64,000 nt of DNA from Clostridia bacterium (lineage in GTDB: Bacteria; Bacillota; Clostridia; TANB77; CAG-508): assembly GCA_017430135.1 (NCBI GenBank), contig JAFRNM010000006.1, positions 85,096 to 149,095 of the forward strand. Reading direction: 5' to 3'. Under the pieces are notes generated by a model that was not told the origin of the DNA, did no database searches, and worked only from the letters and a program-made list of their open reading frames with translations. Every line of letters begins with the position of its first letter. Within the stretch, counting starts at the first letter, position 1. Below, in pieces: positions 44,579-53,449 of this stretch. A program made the position numbers and the translations under genes.

Positions 44579-45516
44579 TAGTCTCTAAGTTCCTTTCCTG
44601 TTAATTCTAAGAATACATCGTTTAAAGTTGGTTTTTCTGAATTGATTTTGTTATATTTTATATTCTCTTTTTTCAAAAACTCTACCATATCTACCAAGTT
44701 GTTTTTGCCTTCTTTATATTTAACAAGTAAAACTCCATCTGTGTAAGTTACTTCGTCTACATTGCTGTTTTGTTTTATTTTTTCTATGTAGCTTGAATCT
44801 AGGTTATTTACTTCTACTGTTACTTTTTCATCAATTTTAGCTAATTCTTTTACCTCTTCAGTTGTACCTTGTGCTAAAATCTTTCCTTTATCTAAGATAA
44901 TAACTCTATCACAAAGTATTTCTACTTCCTCCATGTAGTGTGTTGTATATACTATTGTTGCGCCATCATTTCTTAATTTTTTAATTCCATCTAATATGTT
45001 ATTTCTACTTTGTGGGTCTACTGCAACTGTTGGCTCATCTAAAAAAATTAGTTTTGGCTTATGAGCTATCCCACAAGCTATGTTTAATCTTCTTAATAAA
45101 CCTCCTGAAAGTTTTTTAGGATAGAATTTAACAAAATCTTGCAAACCTACTAATTCAATTGCATCTTGTACATATTTTTTTCTTGTTACTTTATCTTGAA
45201 TATATAAACCACAAAAATAATCTATATTTTGATATACTGTAAGTTCGTCAAATACTGCAACATCTTGGAATATAACTCCTATTTTTCTTTTTATTTCATA
45301 ACTATCTGGCTTCATTTCTTCGCCAAAAATTTTTATTGAACCTTTTGATGTTTTTAAAAGTGATAATACACAATTTATTGTTGTAGATTTACCGCTTCCA
45401 TTTGGTCCAAGTAAACCTAATATTTCGCCTTCGTGTACTTCAAATGATAAATTGTCAATAGCTTTTAATTCTTTGTATTCTTTTACCAAATTTTTTACTT
45501 CAATAACATTATTCAT
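44578..45516 (-). CDS. ABC transporter ATP-binding protein
   Basis: 312 aa. Walker A GPNGSGKST, Q-loop IGVIFQD, signature LSGGLLRRLNIACG, Walker B PKLIFLDEPT and the H-loop TTHYMEE are all present, followed by the C-terminal DUF4162-type extension (EKVTVEVNNLDSSY). Linked by a TAATG overlap to the permeases. It probably drives drug or lipid export. Confidence 0.95.
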   Translation of the reverse strand: MNNVIEVKNLVKEYKELKAIDNLSFEVHEGEILGLLGPNGSGKSTTINCVLSLLKTSKGSIKIFGEEMKPDSYEIKRKIGVIFQDVAVFDELTVYQNIDYFCGLYIQDKVTRKKYVQDAIELVGLQDFVKFYPKKLSGGLLRRLNIACGIAHKPKLIFLDEPTVAVDPQSRNNILDGIKKLRNDGATIVYTTHYMEEVEILCDRVIILDKGKILAQGTTEEVKELAKIDEKVTVEVNNLDSSYIEKIKQNSNVDEVTYTDGVLLVKYKEGKNNLVDMVEFLKKENIKYNKINSEKPTLNDVFLELTGKELRD

Positions 45517-45522
45517 TTTTAG

Positions 45523-45569
45523 TCTCCTTCTTTCTTTTTTAACTTTTTAAGAGTGTCCCAAAAAGTTAA
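45523..45569. repeat. Direct repeat flanking the ABC module
   Basis: About 46 bases nearly identical (two to three differences) to 42207-42256, containing TCCTTCTTTCTTTTTT and AAGAGTGTCCC. It supplies the Shine-Dalgarno of the ATPase gene. Confidence 0.75.
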
Positions 45570-45577
45570 AAAAGTTT

Positions 45578-46279
45578 TCATATTTTTAATAGTTTGAAAT
45601 TTAAACCGTCTGAGCTGACTAATTTAAAGTCTATTCCATAGTATTTTCCTTCTACTGCATCTTTTATTGATTTTGAATGTAAGTGCCCATAGAAGCATCT
45701 TTTTACATTGTATTTGTTCATAATTCTAACAAATTCTGGTTCTTGGTTTTGTTGTAAGTCTGCTTGTGTTATTGGCGGATAGTGCATAAATACTAAGATT
45801 TCCTTTTCTGTTCCATATTTTTGAACCGCATCTTGTAGTGATAATTCTAACCTGATTGTTTCCCTGTTTAGCATTTTCTCATTGCCTTCTTCTTTTACAC
45901 TCCAGCCTCTTGTTCCAGCAATTAGATAATTTTCAAACTCATAACTATTATTATATATAAAATCTATATTTTCGAAGTTGTTTTCTTTTAAATAATTTCT
46001 CATACTTGCTAAAGTTGTCCACCAATAATCATGATTTCCTTTTAGCATTAGTTTTTTTCCTGGCAAATTATTTAAATATTCAAAATCTTTATCAGTTTCT
46101 TTTAAATATGTTTCCCACGAGAAATCTCCTGGCAATATTACTAAATCGTTATCATGTACTTTAGCTAGCCAGTCTTCTCTAATTTTTTGTGCATGATTTG
46201 CCCAATTATCGCCAAAAATATCCATTGGTTTTGGATGTTTTAGTGATAAATGTAAATCTGCAATTACATATATTGCCAT
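45578..46279 (-). CDS. Metallophosphoesterase
   Basis: 233 aa with calcineurin-like motifs: ADLHLSLKHPKPMDIFGDNW, LPGDFSW, LKGNHDYWW, FMHYPP and YGHLHSKS. The opening Asp-x-His and the Lys-Gly-Asn-His-Asp signature mark a two-metal phosphoesterase. The substrate is unknown. Confidence 0.93.
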   Translation of the reverse strand: MAIYVIADLHLSLKHPKPMDIFGDNWANHAQKIREDWLAKVHDNDLVILPGDFSWETYLKETDKDFEYLNNLPGKKLMLKGNHDYWWTTLASMRNYLKENNFENIDFIYNNSYEFENYLIAGTRGWSVKEEGNEKMLNRETIRLELSLQDAVQKYGTEKEILVFMHYPPITQADLQQNQEPEFVRIMNKYNVKRCFYGHLHSKSIKDAVEGKYYGIDFKLVSSDGLNFKLLKI

Positions 46280-46346
46280 TTAGTTGCTCCTTTCATTTTA
46301 CTATAAGCTAAATATAATAATTTAAAATTATTATATTTAGCTCAAG

Positions 46347-47336
46347 TTATAATTTAAGATTTGGTATTGCGTTTAAATCTAATTGATCAGATTTGCCTGC
46401 AATATAGTTATAATATCCTGCAGACGCAATCATTGCAGCATTATCTGTGCACAATTTTAAGTCTGGCATATATATTTTTATACCTTGTTCTTCTAGCTTT
46501 AAAAATTCATTTCTAATATAACTGTTTGCAGAAACTCCACCCGCTAATGCAATTGTTTTTACACCAGTTTGTTTAACTGCCTTTTTTATATTTTCTATTA
46601 AAACTTCTGTTACTGCTTTTTCAAAACTTGCACATAAATCTGCTTTGTTTATATCTGGTGTTTTGTGATTTAAATTTATTACCGCAGTTTTTATTCCGCT
46701 AAAGCTAAAATCTAAATTATCAAAATGAGTTTTCGGTAAGTCAAAAACAGGCTTTCCCTCTTTTGCTAACTTGTCAACTTTGGGTCCACCTGGATATCCT
46801 AACCCTACTACTCTTGCCACTTTATCAAATGCCTCTCCTATTGCATCATCTCTAGTTTTGCCAAGTACCTCAAACTCAGTATAGTCCTTTACATGCACTA
46901 TTTGAGTATTTCCCCCAGATGTCATCATGCATAAAAATGGTGGTTTTAAATCAGGATATGTTATGTAGTTTGATGCAATGTGCCCTTGTATATGGTTAAC
47001 TCCAACTAATGGCTTGTTTATTGAAAATGAAAGTGCTTTTGCATATGATAATCCAACTAATAACGCCCCTACCAAACCTGGGCCATAAGTTGGTGTTATA
47101 GCATCTATGTCATCAAATGTTACATTTGCTTCTTCTAGAGCTTTTTTTACAACTCTTGAAATAGCCTCAATGTGATTTCTTGAGGCTATTTCTGGTACTA
47201 CTCCACCATACTTTTCATGTATTGGTATTTGAGTATCTACTATGTTTGAAAGAATTTCTCTTCCATTTTTTATTATGCTTGCGGCTGTTTCGTCGCAACT
47301 TGATTCAATTCCTAGTGTTATAATTTCTTTATTCAA
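46347..47336 (-). CDS. tsaD: tRNA N6-adenosine threonylcarbamoyltransferase
   Basis: Kae1/TsaD makes t6A37 in ANN-decoding tRNAs. The 329-aa product has [13 protein letters not shown], the metal motif [43 protein letters not shown] and ALAGGVSAN. The length and motifs are canonical. CGG strings here (AGC GGA, GCG GGT) are out of frame. Confidence 0.97.
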   Translation of the reverse strand: MNKEIITLGIESSCDETAASIIKNGREILSNIVDTQIPIHEKYGGVVPEIASRNHIEAISRVVKKALEEANVTFDDIDAITPTYGPGLVGALLVGLSYAKALSFSINKPLVGVNHIQGHIASNYITYPDLKPPFLCMMTSGGNTQIVHVKDYTEFEVLGKTRDDAIGEAFDKVARVVGLGYPGGPKVDKLAKEGKPVFDLPKTHFDNLDFSFSGIKTAVINLNHKTPDINKADLCASFEKAVTEVLIENIKKAVKQTGVKTIALAGGVSANSYIRNEFLKLEEQGIKIYMPDLKLCTDNAAMIASAGYYNYIAGKSDQLDLNAIPNLKL

Positions 47337-47351
47337 TTTTTTCTCCTTTTC

Positions 47352-47445
47352 TTAAGATAATATAATTGATTTTTAATCCTTGCCATCGCAATTGCCAAGG
47401 CTCGTTTGGTGCTTTCGCGGATTTAAAAATCAATATATTATCTTA
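47352..47445. repeat. Long-arm intergenic hairpin (short core)
   Basis: AAGATAATATAATTGATTTTTAATCC and GGATTTAAAAATCAATATATTATCTT enclose a short core (CATCGCAATTGCCAAGG ... GCTTTCGCGG). It lies between the M50 protease gene and tsaD, with a core end like that at 5531-5731. Confidence 0.75.
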
Positions 47446-47447
47446 TT

Positions 47448-48218
47448 TTAAAGTCCAAAAATAGAAAGCCCAAATTTCAACAAATTCGCATCTAAAAAGT
47501 TTATAATTGGTGAAATTATCGTTCCAGCTAATCCTGTTAACCATAACGCCACAAAAATTATATAAAATATCATCTCATTTTGTTTAAAGAATTGCTTTGC
47601 TTTTGATGGTAAAAATGGCATAATTACTTTTGAACCATCTAATGGTGGTAATGGAATCAAGTTAAAAACTCCTAAACCAACATTTATTGAAACTGCATAA
47701 ACTAATATTTTTATTGCAATTTCTGCTGTTTGGCTTGATGCCAAAAGCATCATATCATTTTCCCAAAATATTACTCTAGAATTTGTTGCATTTATCACTA
47801 TACATGTTATTATTGTAAATACTATTGCTAGAATAAAATTCATTAAAGGTCCTGCAATTGAAACTAATGCTTCTCCCTTTTCCATGCTCATTTTTCTATT
47901 ATAATTTCTTGGATTAACCTCAACTGGTTTTCCCCATCCAAAGCCTGCAACTAATAATAGTAATGAACCAATTGGGTCTAAGTGATCAAACGGATTTAAG
48001 CTTAACCTTCCTTGCCTTCTTGGAGTATCATCTCCTAATTTGTCAGCTACAAATGCATGTGCAAATTCATGAAATGTAATCGCAATTAGCACTCCTGGAA
48101 TAGTTAGTACCAATCCCATTAGTGCTCCTTCTGTTGTTGCATAATTAGCAAGTGTTCTAATTACCATTATAGCAATTATTGCATATACAATTCTTTTATC
48201 AAACCTAAAATTAAACAT
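47448..48218 (-). CDS. Site-2 protease family (M50) membrane protein
   Basis: 256 aa with at least five hydrophobic helices, the HEFAHAFVADKLGDDTPR zinc motif (HExxH) and NLIPLPPLDGSKVIMP (the third ligand Asp). Proteins of this type are YdiL/YwhC-like proteases of unknown substrate. The ATG at 48218 has AGGAG just upstream; an in-frame ATG 18 bases earlier does not. Confidence 0.9.
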   Translation of the reverse strand: MFNFRFDKRIVYAIIAIMVIRTLANYATTEGALMGLVLTIPGVLIAITFHEFAHAFVADKLGDDTPRRQGRLSLNPFDHLDPIGSLLLLVAGFGWGKPVEVNPRNYNRKMSMEKGEALVSIAGPLMNFILAIVFTIITCIVINATNSRVIFWENDMMLLASSQTAEIAIKILVYAVSINVGLGVFNLIPLPPLDGSKVIMPFLPSKAKQFFKQNEMIFYIIFVALWLTGLAGTIISPIINFLDANLLKFGLSIFGL

Positions 48219-48243
48219 ACATTCTCCTAATCTCATAATTTTC

Positions 48244-48369
48244 TAAACGAAGCAAAAGTAGTATTTTGCTTGGCAAAATCATAAAGAAATACCGGAGGCG
48301 TGCTGTTGCACGTTGAGGATTTTCTTTATGATTTTAACGACGCAAGATGCTGCTTTTCATTCGTTTTAA
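48244..48369. repeat. Long-arm hairpin beside the second island
   Basis: Nested inverted repeats: TAAACGAAGCAAAAGTAG with TGCTGCTTTTCATTCGTTT, and CAAAATCATAAAGAAA with TTTCTTTATGATTTT, around a GGAGGCGTGCTGTTGCACG core. Between 48370 and 48639 I see only AT-rich sequence; the island boundary is probably in here. Confidence 0.65.
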
Positions 48370-48639
48370 TTTAAAGGCTTCATTGAACAAATCTAACAAA
48401 TTCACAAAAGCCTTTTATTTAAAGCATTTCAAATTGTTTTTTTGATTTTAAAGTTGCTTTTTTGATGCTACCCCATTAAACCCTTTAAATCTTTTTAAGA
48501 TTTATTAAAATCTGTTCTTTATTTTTATTATACTTCTTTAAAATCTTTTTGCCTATTTTTATACTTAGCATATATAATAAAATGCCTTTATGTTGAAACC
48601 ACTAATATTATATCATATTTTTTCAAATTATCAATTGTT

Positions 48640-49842
48640 TTAAAAAATATTATTAATCTTTTCAATTTCTTTTTCTTTAAATTCTTTAAATACACTAGTG
48701 TATGTGTTTAATGTTACCTGAATATCTTTGTGTCCTAATATTCTTTGTAATACAACTGGGCTTACTCCGTTTTCAATACATCTAGTAGCAAATGTATGTC
48801 TCAACATATGAAAATTCACTTTACTTTTCTTTGAATTGCATTCATAAAGCTTTTTAGTTTTTCTTCCTGTTTTTACACTGATTTTTTTATAATATACTCT
48901 TATATCTGCATTTTTACAAATTTTCTGAAATCTAGAATTAAAACAAGTTGCATGTTGAAAATTACCATTTTTCAAGAATAAAAATCCTTTTTTCTTTTTT
49001 TGTAAAAATTCCAATAAAACAGTATATAATGCATCTACAATAGGAACATCTCTCATTCCAGCATAAGTTTTTGTAGTGTGTTCCAATAATATTTTACCTT
49101 TATCCACATGACTTAATGTCTTTCTAATATGAATTACTCTCTTATCTAAATCAATATTATCTTTTTCTAAAGCAAGTATCTCACTTATTCTCATTCCAGT
49201 ATAAATTGCTATATAAAAAATAATATTTTGCTTATCATATCCTTTTTTTAATTCATTTATAAATCTTTTTTCTTCTTCAATTGTAAGCGCATCAATTTCT
49301 TTTGTTGGTTTACAAGACTTGGGTTTAATCAAAAATCCCTTTAATTCAAATGGATTTTTATCCACTATTTCTCGTATTTGAGCTTCATTAAATGCTCCCT
49401 GTAATTGTTGCCATACTTTTGTTATTACAGATTGCGAATACTCTGTTAAAACTTGACTTTGACTATTAATCAAACTTCTTGTTACATTTTGAATAGGTAT
49501 ATTAGCATAAGGTAATGTTCTGGCCATTATATTAATAGTTTCTCCTAATCTGACATATGATGCTCTTTTTATAGTATTAGTATTATACTTTAATTCCCTA
49601 ATTTCATTTGCTATTTCAACAATACTTAATTTATTATTAATATCCTTTCCAGATTGCATTTCTCCAAGTACTTTATCAATTTTTTCTTTTACTTCTTTTC
49701 TAGTATTTCCATAAACTGATTTTCTTAATTGCTTACCATTTACATCTCTACCTATTGTAATTTGACCTACCCATTTTTTTCTTGCTTCACTAAAATATAT
49801 TGTTCCTTCTCCATTTCCTCTCTTTTTTAAAGTTCTTTCCAT
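48640..49842 (-). CDS. int: Tyrosine-type site-specific integrase (Tn916-like family)
   Basis: 400 aa. AP2-like arm (GNGEGTIYFSEARKKWVGQI), core domain, and catalytic residues in YTGMRISEILALEK, HMLRHTFATRCIENG (HxLRH) and LGHKDIQVTLNTYT with the nucleophile Tyr. The ATG at 49842 follows GGAGGG. It has no in-frame CGG, in contrast to the other integrase. It ends the operon with the Xis-like gene. Confidence 0.94.
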   Translation of the reverse strand: MERTLKKRGNGEGTIYFSEARKKWVGQITIGRDVNGKQLRKSVYGNTRKEVKEKIDKVLGEMQSGKDINNKLSIVEIANEIRELKYNTNTIKRASYVRLGETINIMARTLPYANIPIQNVTRSLINSQSQVLTEYSQSVITKVWQQLQGAFNEAQIREIVDKNPFELKGFLIKPKSCKPTKEIDALTIEEEKRFINELKKGYDKQNIIFYIAIYTGMRISEILALEKDNIDLDKRVIHIRKTLSHVDKGKILLEHTTKTYAGMRDVPIVDALYTVLLEFLQKKKKGFLFLKNGNFQHATCFNSRFQKICKNADIRVYYKKISVKTGRKTKKLYECNSKKSKVNFHMLRHTFATRCIENGVSPVVLQRILGHKDIQVTLNTYTSVFKEFKEKEIEKINNIF

Positions 49843-49869
49843 TAAACCCTCCATTCCAAAATCTTATAA

Positions 49870-50125
49870 TTACTCAAACATTTTTAATGCAATTTTTTCT
49901 AATAATTTATTTTTGGTTTCCTCATCGATTCCAAATTCATATATAAAAACTGCTCTTTTATCAGCTATTAAATTAGCTCCACAGTCTTTTATTAAAGGAA
50001 ATCCGTACACTATGAAATCTATCTCTTGCTTTTGCAATTCCAATCCCTCTCCAATCAGAATAAATTTCTGGAGTAATTGTGTCTGGTAATTCATTAAATT
50101 TTATTTTTGATTTTTTTATTTTCAT
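49870..50125 (-). CDS. Excisionase-like protein with one CGGA frameshift
   Basis: Two overlapping frames (one ending at 49973, the other continuing to 49870) join at CGGA 50002-50005 into an 84-aa protein. The combined sequence, GIGIAKARDRFHSVGFPLIKDCG, has the helix-turn-helix plus S-x-GFP-x-x-K pattern of Xis/HTH_17 proteins; the Gly built by the site is the G of GFP. The ATG at 50125 has AAGGAGG. It sits 27 bases before the integrase gene, as expected for Xis. This is the mobile-gene case outside the tRNA-Leu element. Confidence 0.8.
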
Positions 50126-50234
50126 CAAACTCCTCCTTACTAAAAAAGGTACTATTTGATATACCAATACTACCCTTTTTTTATTATTATTTGAAATGTA
50201 TAATTTTGTTTAATTACACATTTTACAATTTCTT

Positions 50235-50621
50235 TTAAAATAATCCATTCATTATTTTATCTGCATCGCTTATCACATCTCTTGGATGATTGTCTTTTAA
50301 TTCTTTTTTTAATCTTTCAACAATTCTTTGTTCTGTAATATTTGTTCCATTTGCTATTAGCATATAAAAAGTATTTATTGCATAAGCTAATAAATCATCA
50401 GTATTAAATCTCCAGTTAATATCAATACTTTCTAATAATTCTTTATTAATTAAATCAGTTGCATTCTCTACTTCATTTGAGACATCTAAAACATTTTTAA
50501 CAATGTATCTTAATTTATCTTCCTTTGTTTCATTCTTTTTGGGATAATATCTCCTGTATCCAATAATGCAATATGCAATTAATTCCTTTATTTTAAAACT
50601 TTTATTATATTTTCTTATCAT
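50235..50621 (-). CDS. Hypothetical island protein, 128 aa
   Basis: Predominantly helical (IRKYNKSFKIKELIAYCIIGYRRYYPKK, DLLAYAINTFYMLIANGTNI). I do not recognise the family. It overlaps the end of the MazF-like gene by 17 bases, so they are translated together. It could be the antitoxin or an accessory protein; nothing in the sequence proves it. Confidence 0.6.
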   Translation of the reverse strand: MIRKYNKSFKIKELIAYCIIGYRRYYPKKNETKEDKLRYIVKNVLDVSNEVENATDLINKELLESIDINWRFNTDDLLAYAINTFYMLIANGTNITEQRIVERLKKELKDNHPRDVISDADKIMNGLF

Positions 50622-50997
50622 AATTTTCCCTCCAATTATCTAAATTTGTAGCAATTTTCATTGCTTTTCTAACCTTTCCTCTGTACTCAATTGGCAATTT
50701 AACAACAAAATAGAGCAACCTTTTTTTATCGATTGCTCTTATTTGTTCTGCCATTATTGTTCCTTTTTTTATTTTTCTGCCAATAGCATCTATCGGTATA
50801 TGAACAGGCAATTTTCTATTTTTTTCAATTCTTTTTGTTAATGGTAAAACTATTGTTGTTGTACTATATTTATTACCAATGTCATTTTGTACAATTAGAA
50901 CTGGTCTTTTTCCAGCTTGTTCGCTTCCTATGGTTTGTCCTAAATCTGCAAAAAAAATATCAAATTTTTTTATTTCTTTTCCTCTTTTTTTGCTCAT
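50605..50997 (-). CDS. MazF/PemK-like toxin
   Basis: 130 aa. The fold motif DIFFADLGQTIGSEQAGKRPVLIVQNDIGN, then TTTIVLPLTKR, PVHIPIDAIGRKIKKGTIMAEQIRAIDK matches the MazF/PemK endoribonuclease family (RNA-cleaving toxins). No clear MazE-type partner is adjacent; the 60-aa upstream or the 128-aa downstream protein may serve. Confidence 0.88.
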   Translation of the reverse strand: MSKKRGKEIKKFDIFFADLGQTIGSEQAGKRPVLIVQNDIGNKYSTTTIVLPLTKRIEKNRKLPVHIPIDAIGRKIKKGTIMAEQIRAIDKKRLLYFVVKLPIEYRGKVRKAMKIATNLDNWRENYDKKI

Positions 50998-51142
50998 TCT
51001 TCTCGCTCCAGTCTCTTAAATAATTTTCTTGTTCTATATCATCGTTCAATCTTTCTTCTTCTGTTTTCAATATACTAGCTCCTAAAATTATTAAATATAC
51101 AAATATAGTTATTGTAATTAAAAAAATAATTATAAAACTCAT
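50960..51142 (-). CDS. Small membrane-anchored protein, 60 aa
   Basis: One N-terminal helix (FIIIFLITITIFVYLIILGA) is followed by a charged tail (EEERLNDDIEQENYL ending in a Lys/Arg-rich stretch). It overlaps the MazF-like gene by 38 bases. The start is preceded by AAAGGAC. The function is unknown. Confidence 0.6.
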   Translation of the reverse strand: MSFIIIFLITITIFVYLIILGASILKTEEERLNDDIEQENYLRDWSEKNEQKKRKRNKKI

Positions 51143-51464
51143 TTTTCTGTCCTTTCCTATATGTATCTGACTCCATTGTTTGAAGCATTTTTGATAATAA
51201 ATGTACTTTCTGGAGTCATATTATTTGCAATTTTTTCAGATTTAAAACTGCAAGTGGTTTATACCCATACGAGATTTGCCCTCGTTCCTCTTTTTAGAGA
51301 ACTACCCCTTGACATCACGTTAGCTAGGCAGAAGTATCATTATATGTCTTGCAATTTCTATTTAATTTTCAATGTTCAACATTTTTCTTTTTATTGAAAA
51401 ACAAGTAAGGTATTTAACCCTCTCAATAACTTTTTCAGTTTGCCCCCCATTTCGTGCTAGTAAG
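51143..51464 (-). ncRNA. Possible structured RNA (unidentified)
   Basis: Within this 322-base gene-free stretch, two adjacent hairpins can be drawn on the minus strand: GTTCTCT/AGAGGAAC and CGAG/CTCG (loop GGCAAAT), at about 51268-51306. They lie next to GGGTATAAACCAC. It is not a riboswitch I can name, and coding shadows here lack ribosome-binding sites. It may be a leader of the 60-aa/MazF operon. Confidence 0.3.
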
Positions 51465-51938
51465 TTAAAAATTTTTATATTTTTTTTGTAACTTTTTTCT
51501 TAATGTATTTAATCCAGCTTCAATACTCCTTGAAATAACTGAATGACAGCGATTTTCTATTTTACTTATTTCCTTATTAGATAATCCTTTAACTATATAC
51601 ATATAAACTCTTTTATTTTGTGGATATGGTAATTTCCATATTTCATTTATAATCTCTAATACACTTTGATTATCTATCACTTCATCTTCAACACTTTTTT
51701 GTTTATGTATAGCCCTGTTATTTAATTCATTTTCAGACAGGTTAATATGTTCAGCATATCTACAAAATTTAATGTTATATGAATTTATTTCACTTTTCAT
51801 CATTCTAAATTCTTCTCTAACATAAGGATTTAACTTTATAAAATTAATTTTTCCGTTAGCATCTTCAAATGAAAGAATATTCTCCGTACCATCATCATTG
51901 CTAAATAATACATATTCGCCTATTTCTTCTTTTTTCAA
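51465..51938 (-). CDS. Sigma-70 region 4-like regulator, 157 aa
   Basis: The C-terminal half carries a helix-turn-helix of sigma region 4 type (PYPQNKRVYMYIVKGLSNKEISKIENRCHS pattern, then SIEAGLNTLRKKL). The N-terminal half is unlike region 2. The start is TTG at 51938, 8 bases after GGAGG, and a hairpin in front could hide that site. It may govern island genes, similar to sigma-like proteins of Tn916-type elements; assignment is tentative. Confidence 0.7.
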   Translation of the reverse strand: MKKEEIGEYVLFSNDDGTENILSFEDANGKINFIKLNPYVREEFRMMKSEINSYNIKFCRYAEHINLSENELNNRAIHKQKSVEDEVIDNQSVLEIINEIWKLPYPQNKRVYMYIVKGLSNKEISKIENRCHSVISRSIEAGLNTLRKKLQKKYKNF

Positions 51939-52110
51939 TTAAAAAACCTCCATTCAATTCAAAACTTTCATTTGAACTGAACGGAGGGCTACGGCAATGT
52001 AACACAACATATTTGCAAGAGTTAAAAAGGGCGAACTCACCCATTTGGATTAGTTCGCTTCTTCTTACATATTCAATTAAGTTAAATAAAAAACATAATT
52101 GTATTTGCAC
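51939..52110 (-). promoter_or_regulatory. Structured leader of the sigma-like gene
   Basis: On the minus strand GCGAAC...GTTCGC followed by CTTTTT at about 52020-52060 is a terminator-like hairpin. A second hairpin, CTCCGTTCAGTTCAAA/TTTGAATTGAATGGAG (about 51945-51985), overlaps the GGAGG ribosome-binding site. The stretch 52111-52405 beyond it holds only the AT-rich promoter region of the Spo0A-like gene. Confidence 0.5.
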
Positions 52111-52405
52111 CTTACACTCTTTCTGTATGAATACATACCAAATAAAATAATTAGATAATTTATCTATTGGTGTTTTTACAAATACTTTTGTTTTTTATAA
52201 TTTCTTATTGTATCGAGCTAAATATACAATGATCATTTATATTATTGTTGATTTGTGTGGAAAAATAGTACAAAAATGTGAAAAAATGGAATTATTTTAA
52301 ATAGTTTATGTTACTTTGTACCGTTTTTTATTGATTTTTAAACATTTTTATGATAGAATGCAGTTACCAGAAATAGCTGGAATATAAAAATCGGAGGTTT
52401 AAAAA

Positions 52406-53131
52406 ATGTGCAGTATATTAATTGCAGATGATGATGTTAATTTAGCAACTACTTGTAAAAATCTTTTAACTAAAGAATACAATTTTAAAGTTGTTGGTAT
52501 TGCACACACAGGAAAAGAAGCTATAAAAGCTTATATTGAAAAAAAACCAGATATTTTATTATTAGACTTAAAAATGCCAGATATGAATGGTGTTGAAGTT
52601 ATTAATCAACTAAATGAATTTCGTGATGAAAAAAACAAAGACAATATCATTGTGCTTTCAAGCGCATTGAGCGAATTATTGCCTTATAATACAGCACGAG
52701 TATTCCGTATTATGCCTAAACCATTTAATTTTGATGATTTAGCAAGAACTATATATGAAGCCAAAGGTGTGCTTGATGCTGAAATATTAGACAAAAAAAT
52801 TGATGACTTGTTTTTAGATTTAAATTTGTATTTTTATGCAAGTAAAAATGTAGATTATCTAAAACAAGCCATCATTTTTTGTTATAATGATATAAAATTA
52901 TGCGACAACCTTGAGAATGTTTATACAATGATTGCTGATAAAGATTATAAAGGAAAATTAAAACCCAAAAACGTTAGATGGGCTTTAGATTCTTTAATGA
53001 ATACATATAAAAAAAGTATTGATGAAAAGTTTTTAGAATCCTATTTCATATATTATTGGGACAAAAATAAGACTATTACTCCTAAAAGTTTTATAGAAGC
53101 AATAGTTATTCATTTAAAGAAAACAATATAA
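52406..53131 (+). CDS. Spo0A-like response regulator
   Basis: 241 aa. The receiver domain has the acidic pocket D8-D10, phospho-acceptor D54 (LLLDLKMP), and the conserved Lys in MPKPF. The C-terminal domain follows the Spo0A_C layout: NVDYLKQAIIFCYNDIK, NVYTMIADKDYKGKLKPKNVRWALDSLMNTY, and ITPKSFIEAIVIHLKK. The recognition helix differs from true Spo0A, so target sites may differ. The start at 52406 has CGGAGG upstream and a GATAGAATG -10-like box. It is the likely master of sporulation or a paralogue. Confidence 0.85.
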   Translation: MCSILIADDDVNLATTCKNLLTKEYNFKVVGIAHTGKEAIKAYIEKKPDILLLDLKMPDMNGVEVINQLNEFRDEKNKDNIIVLSSALSELLPYNTARVFRIMPKPFNFDDLARTIYEAKGVLDAEILDKKIDDLFLDLNLYFYASKNVDYLKQAIIFCYNDIKLCDNLENVYTMIADKDYKGKLKPKNVRWALDSLMNTYKKSIDEKFLESYFIYYWDKNKTITPKSFIEAIVIHLKKTI

Positions 53132-53136
53132 CTTAA

Positions 53137-53162
53137 GAAAGCTACTATATAGTAGCTTTTAT
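53137..53162 (+). terminator. Terminator of the Spo0A-like gene
   Basis: AAAGCTACTATATAGTAGCTTT palindrome. Confidence 0.8.
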
Positions 53163-53449
53163 ATGTTTATTTCAAAATTATCATAAAAACTTTTTATATT
53201 ACCAATTTCTTTTAGCCTATTTTTCAAAATTTTAGCATTTTCTTCCGTTATTCTATTATTACTTTCAGCTAGGTTAATCATTAAACAAATATGCTCAAAA
53301 TTTTCCCCGTCTGCAATATCATCTATAACATAATCTGGTACAAGAAAACTAAATTCTCCTTGTATTACATTAGTAACTTTATTTCTTCTTTCAATTATTT
53401 CTTTGGCTCTTTTCATTTCTTCTGCATACTTATTTGTTAATAATTCCAT
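53159..53449 (-). CDS. Hypothetical protein, 96 aa
   Basis: Acidic, mostly helical (KYAEEMKRAKEIIERRNK, NFEHICLMINLAESNNRITEENAKILKNRL). It is divergent from the XRE gene at 53608. A longer start at 53491 would place the TATAAT-like box directly against the start, so I prefer 53449, although the ribosome-binding site there is weak. GAC GGG and ACG GAA are out of frame. The function is unknown. Confidence 0.6.
   Translation of the reverse strand: MELLTNKYAEEMKRAKEIIERRNKVTNVIQGEFSFLVPDYVIDDIADGENFEHICLMINLAESNNRITEENAKILKNRLKEIGNIKSFYDNFEINI

Larger units (their letters stand above)
48640..52110. mobile_element. Second small island with integrase and MazF-like toxin
   Basis: The block of minus-strand genes holds an integrase, an Xis-like gene (with a CGGA frameshift), two unknown proteins, a MazF-like protein and a sigma-70-like protein with a structured leader. 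No direct repeats marking its ends were found, so the borders are approximate. Confidence 0.6.

Noticed and set aside
51161..51397. Plus-strand open frame of 78 codons
   Set aside because: It has no ribosome-binding site, unusual composition, and overlaps a region with hairpins on the other strand.
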